Assembly: GCA_013153235.1 (NCBI GenBank)
Contig: JAADEU010000065.1
Coordinates: forward strand, 1-10,411
Reading direction: 5' to 3'
DNA: 10,411 bases
Origin: Aquificota bacterium
Lineage (GTDB): Bacteria; Aquificota; Aquificia; Aquificales; Hydrogenothermaceae
Shown here piece after piece: positions 5,260 to 10,411 of the stretch (its first letter is position 1; each line of letters opens with the position of its first letter). Both the position numbers and the translations under genes were made by a program. The notes below the pieces were generated by a model. That model saw only the letters and a program-made list of their open reading frames with translations. It was not told where the DNA came from and did not search any database.

Positions 5260-5268
5260 TGATATAAT
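5260..5268 (+). promoter_or_regulatory. Extended -10 promoter of the proS operon
   Basis: TGATATAAT holds a perfect TATAAT (5263-5268) preceded by TG. No clear -35 is seen. It lies 27 bases before the proS ATG, with GGAGG (5280-5284) between. It is identical over nine bases to the promoter-like element before tRNA-Ala (3984-3992). It probably drives proS, the GAF-PAS gene and the pilus ATPase gene. Confidence 0.6.
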
Positions 5269-5295
5269 CTAAAAAAAACGGAGGAAAGGCTTTAA

Positions 5296-7005
5296 ATGAG
5301 AGCATCCCAGTACTTTGCACCTACCCTGAAGGAGGCACCTGCAGAGGCAGAAGTCCCCAGTCATATATATCTGATAAGGGCAGGGTATATAAGACAGCTT
5401 GCTGCCGGTCTGTACGAATACCTGCCACTTGGGTTCAGGGTTTTGAAGAAAATAGAGAATATAGTCAGGAAGCATATGGATGAGGCGGGGGCTTTAGAGG
5501 TTTTGCTACCGATTTTAACCCCGGCTGAGCTGTGGCAGGAAACAGGAAGGTGGGATGTTTATGGAAAAGAGCTTTTCAGGCTTGAGGACAGAAAGGGCAG
5601 ACTGTTTGCACTTGGTCCCACCCATGAGGAAACCATAACAGACCTGGTCAGAAAGAATATACGCTCCTATAAGGACCTGCCAAAAAACTTCTACCAGATA
5701 CAGACCAAATTCAGAGATGAGGCAAGACCCAGATACGGACTGATAAGGGGAAGGGAATTTCTTATGAAGGATGCCTACTCCTTTGATGTTTCTGAAGAAA
5801 TGGCTGTAAAGTCTTATGAAATAATGAAGGAAACCTACAGAAAGATATTTGATGAACTGGGGCTTGATTATCTGATGGTTGAGGCTGATACAGGGGCAAT
5901 AGGTGGTAAATACTCCCATGAGTTTGTGGTAAAGGTTCCAAATGGGGAGGCTCACATAGTTTACTGTGAAAGCTGTGGATACGCTGCCAATGTTGAGGCT
6001 GCAAAATACGAGTTTGAACTGGACAAACTACCTCCAGAGGAGGAAAAGCCTCTGGAAAAGGTCCATACACCAGGGGTATCTTCTGTTGAGGAGGTGGCAA
6101 AATTTCTGGATGTTGACCCTAAAAAAATCGTAAAAACCCTGGTTTACATACTGGATGATGGTACTGCTGTGGCAGTTCTTATAAGGGGAGACAGGGAGCT
6201 GAACGAAACAAAGCTGGTCAATTACTTTAATGTGATAGATGCCCACCTTGCATCCTCCGAGGAGCTTGAAAAGCTTGGGATTGTTGAGGGTTTTGTTGGT
6301 CCTATAGGGCTTGATATCCCTGTATATGCAGATATTTCTGTTAAAGACCTGCACAACTTTGTGGTAGGGGCGAACGAAAAGGACTACCACTACATAAACG
6401 TAAACATACCCAGGGACTTTAAGCCTGTTGAGTTTGTGGACTTTTCCACAGCAAGGGACGGTGACCCCTGTCCTGTATGTAAAAAGCCCCTAAAGGAAAC
6501 GACAGGTCTGGAGGTAGGGCATATATTCCTACTTGGAACCAAGTATTCAGAAGCAATGAAGGCTTACTTTGTTGACAGGGATGGAAGGGAAAAACCAATT
6601 ATAATGGGCTGTTACGGCATCGGTGTAAGCAGGCTGATGGCTGCTGCGGTTGAGCAGAGCCACGATGAAAACGGGATAATCTGGCCTGAGAGTATAGCCC
6701 CATTTATACTCCACATACTTGCCCTTAATGTAAAAGACCAGCAAATTAAAGATATAGCAGAGGAGATATACACAAAGGCAAAAGAAAAAGGGATAGAAGT
6801 CCTATACGACGACAGGGATATCTCCCCTGGAGCTAAATTTAAGGATGCTGACCTGATAGGTATCCCGTACAGAATCGTGGTGGGCAAAAAGGTAAAAGAA
6901 GGGAAGATTGAACTGCAGAAAAGGGCAACAGGTGAAAAAGAAGAGGTCAGTATTGATGGGCTGGAAGCCCTACTTGATAGATTAAAGCAGGTTCAGGATG
7001 GATGA
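5296..7005 (+). CDS. proS: Prolyl-tRNA synthetase, bacterial type with editing insertion
   Basis: Charges tRNA-Pro with proline and clears mischarged Ala-tRNA-Pro. The 569 residues fit the bacterial form. Class II motifs are GPTHEE (107-112), motif 2 around KFRDEARPRYGLIRGREFLMK (138-158) and motif 3 GCYGIGVSRL (438-447). The YbaK-like editing domain is inserted at about 220-400, with K280 in KKIVKTLVY and H365 as likely counterparts of the known editing residues. Cysteine pairs C224-x2-C227 and C392-x2-C395 flank this insertion and could form a zinc knuckle. The C-terminal anticodon-binding domain spans about 470-566 (YDDRDISPGAKFKDADLIGIPYRI). The ATG has GGAGG 11 bases upstream. The 3' end overlaps the next gene by 8 bases, so it is the first gene of a three-gene operon. 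Confidence 0.98.
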   Translation: MRASQYFAPTLKEAPAEAEVPSHIYLIRAGYIRQLAAGLYEYLPLGFRVLKKIENIVRKHMDEAGALEVLLPILTPAELWQETGRWDVYGKELFRLEDRKGRLFALGPTHEETITDLVRKNIRSYKDLPKNFYQIQTKFRDEARPRYGLIRGREFLMKDAYSFDVSEEMAVKSYEIMKETYRKIFDELGLDYLMVEADTGAIGGKYSHEFVVKVPNGEAHIVYCESCGYAANVEAAKYEFELDKLPPEEEKPLEKVHTPGVSSVEEVAKFLDVDPKKIVKTLVYILDDGTAVAVLIRGDRELNETKLVNYFNVIDAHLASSEELEKLGIVEGFVGPIGLDIPVYADISVKDLHNFVVGANEKDYHYINVNIPRDFKPVEFVDFSTARDGDPCPVCKKPLKETTGLEVGHIFLLGTKYSEAMKAYFVDRDGREKPIIMGCYGIGVSRLMAAAVEQSHDENGIIWPESIAPFILHILALNVKDQQIKDIAEEIYTKAKEKGIEVLYDDRDISPGAKFKDADLIGIPYRIVVGKKVKEGKIELQKRATGEKEEVSIDGLEALLDRLKQVQDG

Positions 7006-7852
7006 ATTTATCTACAGGCTTTCAAAGGAGATACTGTCAGACCTCCACCTTGAAAAGATGCTTATCAATATCTCAAATGAGATAAAGGATTACATAGGGG
7101 CCGAAAGGGCCTCTTTATTTGTTTATGACCCGGAGGATAATACGCTTAATTCTGTGGTTATCCTTGCAGACACAGGAAAGCCAAAAACAGTTCAGATTCC
7201 TGTAACAAAGGAAAGTATCGCCGGTTTCACCGCAATCACAGGAAAAATCCTGAATATAAAAGATGTCCATGATTTTGATGAGCTGTACTCAATAGACAGG
7301 GAACTGAGGTACCACAGTCCCTGGCTGTACATTCCAGATGTGGAAACAAGTTCCATGATTTCTGTTCCTATTAAAAAAGACGGCAGACTTTTAGGGGTAT
7401 TTCAGGCGATAAATAAAAAGGGCGGATTTACTAAGGAAGATGAGAAAAAGCTGAAAAAACTGTCCCCACTGATAGCCATTGCCATAGACAGGGCACTTTC
7501 CCTTAACCAGCTTGAGATGGTCAGAAGTGTGGAAAAGACAATACTTGATAATGTTATGGAAGGGGTTGCCCTGGTTGACCTGAATCTGAATGTAAAAGAG
7601 GTTAACTCATCGTTTCTGGAAATGCTGGGGTACAGATTCTCCGAGGATGAGCTAAAGGGGCGTTCCCTTTACGATATTATTCCCAATCTGAAAGAGTACG
7701 AAAGGAAAATAAATTTTTTGATAGAGAATGACCTGTCTGAAGAGTTTCCCCTTGAGATTATGAGGGTTAAGGTGGTACCTATAAAGTGGGAATGCCTCCA
7801 CAAAAAAGGTATAAAATACCTGGCTTTTATATTTAGCTTTCCCCGTGGGTAG
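6998..7852 (+). CDS. GAF-PAS sensor protein without output domain
   Basis: A 284-residue soluble protein. A GAF domain (about 16-167) shows IGAERASLFVYD (33-44), SIAGFTAITGKILNIKDV (73-90) and the SSMISVPIKKDGRLLGVFQAINK block (118-140). A PAS domain (about 176-282) follows, with ILDNVMEGVALVDLNLNVKEVNSSFLEMLGY (182-212). No histidine kinase, GGDEF, EAL or DNA-binding domain is present. It can therefore only act by binding a partner in response to a small ligand or redox/light cue; the cue cannot be read from sequence. It starts inside the proS end (8-base overlap, weak ribosome-binding site) and stops 3 bases before the PilB-type ATPase gene. This tight linkage suggests that it regulates that ATPase. 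The partnership is inferred. Confidence 0.85.
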   Translation: MDEFIYRLSKEILSDLHLEKMLINISNEIKDYIGAERASLFVYDPEDNTLNSVVILADTGKPKTVQIPVTKESIAGFTAITGKILNIKDVHDFDELYSIDRELRYHSPWLYIPDVETSSMISVPIKKDGRLLGVFQAINKKGGFTKEDEKKLKKLSPLIAIAIDRALSLNQLEMVRSVEKTILDNVMEGVALVDLNLNVKEVNSSFLEMLGYRFSEDELKGRSLYDIIPNLKEYERKINFLIENDLSEEFPLEIMRVKVVPIKWECLHKKGIKYLAFIFSFPRG

Positions 7853-7855
7853 GGT

Positions 7856-9586
7856 ATGAAGGTAAAGATAAAAAGAACGGCACCGGAAAAGAGTTTTATA
7901 GACCTGATAACAGAAAGACTTGGACTTTCTCCAGAGGAAATACAGCGTTTCCAGCAGGAAGCAAAAAACCAGAAGAAAAGTCTCCTGCAGATTCTGATAG
8001 AAAAGGGTTATTCAGAGGAAGAAATCGCAAAGATAAAGGCAGATTATTTTGGATACAGGTTTGACAGACTCACAAACTATGTTCCCCCTGAAGACATTAT
8101 TGATATATTCAGTAAAGATTTTCTGAAGGAAAGGCTGATTCTCCCCCTGAGCTACCATGGCGGTGTTCTCCGTATTGCAATGGTGGAACCTACCGACATG
8201 GTCAGTATAAACGAAGTCATAGAGAGACTCAAAAGCCACGGTATTGAAATAACAGAGGTTGATATAGTCGTCACCACGAAAAAACAGATTCTTGAGAAGA
8301 TTGATTACATATTTGAGGAAAAGAAAAAAATAGAAGAACTGCTGTCTGTTCTGGAGGTTGAAAAAGGGGTTGCTGTTGAGGAGATTGCCCACGAGGAAAA
8401 GATATCAGAAAGCTCTTCACCTATTATAGCCCTTGCAAACAAAATAATTGAGGATGCTTACAGAAAGGGAGCTTCAGACATACACATTCAGCCCACAGAA
8501 AAAAGCTCTGTAATCAGAATGAGGATTGATGGTGACCTTACAGATTACCTCGTCCTGCCCAAATATGCCCATGAACCACTGATAACCAGATACAAAATAA
8601 TGTCAAATATGAAAATTGATGAGAAGAGGGTTCCACAGGATGCAAGGATAAATTTTGAGAGATACAATCCAGAGATAAAACTGGACTTGAGGGTGTCAAC
8701 CGTTCCCAGTGTTTACGGGGAAGACCTTGTTATGAGACTTCTGTTGAAGACAGGAGCCATACTGGACCTTGAAAAACTGGGATTTTCCGAGGAGCATCTA
8801 AAGACGTACAGGGAAATTATAAGAAAACCCTACGGAATAATTCTCCATGTTGGTCCTACAGGTTCCGGGAAAACAACAACACTGTACTCTGCACTTAAGG
8901 AGATAGATACACCTGAAAAGAAAATTATCACCGTTGAGGACCCTGTTGAATACACACTGGGTGGTTCTATAGTTCAGACAAGTATAAATCCTATGGCAGG
9001 ATACACATTTGCAAAGGCTATAAAGGCATTTTTAAGGCATGACCCTGATGTTATGCTTGTTGGGGAAATCAGGGACCTTGAAACGGCGAGGATAGCCGTT
9101 GAGGCATCACTTACAGGTCATCTGGTATTTTCCACCCTCCACACAAACGATGCTATTTCCACAATAACAAGACTTGAAGAAATGGGAATAGAGAGCTATT
9201 TACTTGCAGATTCCCTTCTCCTTGTATGTGCCCAGAGACTTGTCAAAAAGATATGCTCAAACTGTAAGACAGAGTATAGACCTTCAAAAAAGGAAGAGGT
9301 GGTGATACAGAACGCCGGATTTGAGATAGATGAAAACACAAGGGTTTATAAAGGGATGGGGTGTAAGGTCTGTAATTTTACAGGTTATAAAGGCAGGACA
9401 GGTATTCACGAACTGCTTGTTGTAGATGAGGAAATAAAGCAGATGTTGATAGAGAGAAGGTCAACAGAAGAGATAAAACATGCTGCCCTGAAAAAGGGAA
9501 TGAAAACCCTCAGACAGGATGCGGTTATGAAAGCCCTCAGGGGGATAACAACAATAGACGAAGTGATTCGGGTAACACTGGAGTAA
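7856..9586 (+). CDS. pilB: Type IV pilus assembly / type II secretion ATPase (PilB/GspE family)
   Basis: Cytoplasmic hexameric ATPase that powers assembly of type IV pili or a secretion pseudopilus. The N-terminal MshEN/T2SSE_N-like domain spans about 12-155. It lacks an obvious copy of the RLGxxLVxxG c-di-GMP-binding motif. The middle N2 domain (about 185-300) includes ASDIHIQP (206-213). The motor domain has Walker A GPTGSGKT (333-340), the Asp box ITVEDPVEY (358-366), Walker B DVMLVGEIRD (398-407) and the His box TGHLVFSTLHTNDA (420-433). A zinc-type tetracysteine, C467-x2-C470 and C503-x2-C506, is typical of PilB/GspE and absent from the retraction ATPase PilT. The 576 residues match PilB. 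No other pilus genes are in the window, so a GspE role is not excluded. The ATG is 3 bases after the GAF-PAS stop. Confidence 0.93.
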   Translation: MKVKIKRTAPEKSFIDLITERLGLSPEEIQRFQQEAKNQKKSLLQILIEKGYSEEEIAKIKADYFGYRFDRLTNYVPPEDIIDIFSKDFLKERLILPLSYHGGVLRIAMVEPTDMVSINEVIERLKSHGIEITEVDIVVTTKKQILEKIDYIFEEKKKIEELLSVLEVEKGVAVEEIAHEEKISESSSPIIALANKIIEDAYRKGASDIHIQPTEKSSVIRMRIDGDLTDYLVLPKYAHEPLITRYKIMSNMKIDEKRVPQDARINFERYNPEIKLDLRVSTVPSVYGEDLVMRLLLKTGAILDLEKLGFSEEHLKTYREIIRKPYGIILHVGPTGSGKTTTLYSALKEIDTPEKKIITVEDPVEYTLGGSIVQTSINPMAGYTFAKAIKAFLRHDPDVMLVGEIRDLETARIAVEASLTGHLVFSTLHTNDAISTITRLEEMGIESYLLADSLLLVCAQRLVKKICSNCKTEYRPSKKEEVVIQNAGFEIDENTRVYKGMGCKVCNFTGYKGRTGIHELLVVDEEIKQMLIERRSTEEIKHAALKKGMKTLRQDAVMKALRGITTIDEVIRVTLE

Positions 9587-9599
9587 TCTGGTAATAGAT

Positions 9600-10007
9600 A
9601 TGAAAATATGCGGTCTTGATTTTCCAGAAGAAAATTTAAAAAAACATTTCGTAAAGAGAAAAAGAGAAGGGTTTGTAAAAAAAGAGGAAGAGTACCTTTC
9701 CTTGATTAAAGAAACTTTAAAAAGGGCGGACAGGTTCTATGTGATTCGCCAGCTACAGGATTGTGTTGATAAACTTGTTTTCTTTAATAGCCTGTCAAAC
9801 TGGCTTGTAATAGTTCTTATGGAGGAAAAGAGGATTCTTACTTGTTTTAAATTATGGAAAGCGAAAACTATAGAAGGGTATTTTCGTATACTTGATTTTG
9901 ACCCATATTTAAGGGATGATTGTGTGAAGGACAGTTATACAGAGGTGAAAAGGGATGAAAACTCTAAGTACGGGCAGTTTATTAAAGCAGTACAGAATAG
10001 ATGTTGA
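9600..10007 (+). CDS. Hypothetical protein, possible BECR-fold (RelE/EndoU-like) nuclease toxin
   Basis: A 135-residue basic protein that I do not recognise with certainty. The layout resembles small BECR-fold nucleases (barnase/EndoU/colicin E5-D/RelE-like): an N-terminal HFVKRKREGFV segment (16-26) with His and basic residues, a helix (31-43), then beta-strands DRFYVIRQL (44-52), DKLVFFN (57-63), NWLVIVLMEE (67-76) and RILTCFK (78-84). Candidate functional residues are H16, R20 and K84, but none is proven. It is more A/T-rich and AAA-rich than pilB, hinting at transfer. It starts 13 bases after pilB with a poor ribosome-binding site and overlaps the next gene by 53 bases. Could instead be an uncharacterised small protein with no toxin role. 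Confidence 0.6.
   Translation: MKICGLDFPEENLKKHFVKRKREGFVKKEEEYLSLIKETLKRADRFYVIRQLQDCVDKLVFFNSLSNWLVIVLMEEKRILTCFKLWKAKTIEGYFRILDFDPYLRDDCVKDSYTEVKRDENSKYGQFIKAVQNRC
9942..9947 (+). promoter_or_regulatory. Shine-Dalgarno for the overlapping downstream gene
   Basis: GAGGTG, 7 bases before ATG 9955, lies inside the coding region of the upstream gene. It supports internal initiation at 9955 rather than at the later in-frame ATG 10045, where a GAGG is only two bases away. Confidence 0.55.
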
Positions 10008-10269
10008 ATGCATAGATATAGATGATACTTTTGAACTTGAGGATATGTTTCATACCAGAAAAGAGATTGTAAAAAGACTTGATAGCTTAAGTCTGGATGA
10101 GGTAAAAGAATTTTTAAAAATAGAAAAAGAACTTGGCAAATATATACCTGAGATAAAAAAAAGATATGGAAAGTTTTACGATAAAAAGGTTGAACCTGTA
10201 AACAGGGAACTTAAAAGAAAATTAAGTTCCCTTAAAGAGTATCTGAATTACACATTAAACCTGAAGTGA
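9955..10269 (+). CDS. Hypothetical charged helical protein, possible antitoxin partner
   Basis: A 104-residue protein of no family I recognise. After a short N-terminal part with an acidic stretch (DVECIDIDDTFELED, 16-30) it is almost wholly predicted helix rich in Lys and Glu, for example SLDEVKEFLKIEKELGKYIPEIKKRYG (46-72) and ELKRKLSSLKEYL (85-97). Such proteins often bind a partner, and the acidic part could cover a basic toxin. The first 17 codons are read in the +1 frame relative to the end of the preceding gene (53-base overlap), so the two must be translated together. The TGA stop lies inside the convergent ychF gene (22-base overlap). Antitoxin function is inferred from order, overlap, size and composition only. 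Confidence 0.65.
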   Translation: MKTLSTGSLLKQYRIDVECIDIDDTFELEDMFHTRKEIVKRLDSLSLDEVKEFLKIEKELGKYIPEIKKRYGKFYDKKVEPVNRELKRKLSSLKEYLNYTLNLK

Positions 10270-10411
10270 ATCACATCTCCGTCCTGCACCACGTAGTCCT
10301 TCCCTTCTACCCTTACAAGGCCCTGTTCCTTGGCTTTTTGCAGAGAGCCTGCCTTTATAAGCTCGTCGTAGCCTATTACCTCTGCTGCGATAAATCCCCT
10401 TTCAAAGTCTG
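10248..10411 (-). CDS. ychF: Redox-regulated ATPase YchF (Obg-like), C-terminal fragment
   Basis: Only the last 53 codons plus stop are in the window, read on the minus strand and ending at TAA 10250-10248. The fragment contains GFIAAEVIGYDELIKAGS, then LVRVEGKDYVVQDGDVIHFRFNV at the C-terminus. This matches the TGS-like domain that ends YchF/OLA1 proteins (family pattern KDYxVQDGDVxHFRFNV). YchF is an Obg-related P-loop NTPase that prefers ATP, binds ribosomes and is linked to stress responses; the nucleotide-binding domain lies beyond the right edge. Its 3' end overlaps the end of the plus-strand gene at 9955-10269 by 22 bases, with no room for a terminator between them. Confidence 0.93.
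   Translation of the reverse strand, partial: DFERGFIAAEVIGYDELIKAGSLQKAKEQGLVRVEGKDYVVQDGDVIHFRFNV

Noticed and set aside
5515..6390. Several 110-146-codon minus-strand frames within proS
   Set aside because: All lie opposite conserved ProRS sequence, have compositions typical of shadow frames and show no recognisable domain.
1..10411. CRISPR array, insertion sequence or rRNA
   Set aside because: No regularly spaced direct repeats, transposase-like protein, terminal inverted repeats or rRNA signature sequences were found on reading either strand.

Overview
The window looks like chromosomal DNA from a thermophilic, chemolithotrophic bacterium, most likely of the Aquificota (Hydrogenothermaceae / Persephonella-like). 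This rests on moderate-to-low GC (around 40% by eye, not computed), heavy AGA/AGG/ATA codon use, Lys/Glu-rich proteins, tightly packed genes with overlapping ends and a sulfur-type transporter. The lineage is inference; no rRNA is present to confirm it.

Left part (1-2902, all +): the tail of mnmE (tRNA wobble-uridine modification), rho (transcription termination), rpmE (ribosomal protein L31), prfA (release factor 1) and a tRNA-Arg(ACG) seven bases after prfA. This is an information-processing cluster, probably read as mnmE-rho and rpmE-prfA-tRNA units.

Middle (2903-5169): between tRNA-Arg and tRNA-Ala(GGC) lies a small accessory stretch. It holds a UPF0175/DUF3368 (PIN-type) toxin-antitoxin pair, with an inverted repeat over its likely promoter, and a small cysteine-rich hypothetical gene whose DNA also forms three successive stem-loops. 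The tRNA-Ala has the G3:U70 identity pair but a C instead of the near-universal U at position 33. Facing it on the minus strand are two translationally coupled YeeE/YedE-family membrane proteins, probably the two halves of a sulfur-compound (thiosulfate-type) transporter. Their shared upstream region with proS carries an inverted repeat.

Right part (5170-9586, +): proS (bacterial-type prolyl-tRNA synthetase with inserted editing domain) overlaps a GAF-PAS sensor protein that has no output domain. Three bases later comes a PilB/GspE-type type IV pilus or secretion ATPase. The arrangement suggests that the sensor acts on pilus assembly.

End (9587-10411): two visibly A/T-richer genes overlap each other by 53 bases out of frame. 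The first resembles compact BECR-fold (RelE/EndoU/colicin-type) nuclease toxins and the second is a charged helical protein, so they may be an undescribed toxin-antitoxin pair. The second gene runs 22 bases into the convergent ychF gene, whose C-terminal TGS-like domain closes the window. The best candidates for something new are this last pair, the GAF-PAS/PilB coupling, the C33 tRNA-Ala and the structured cysteine-rich mini-gene.
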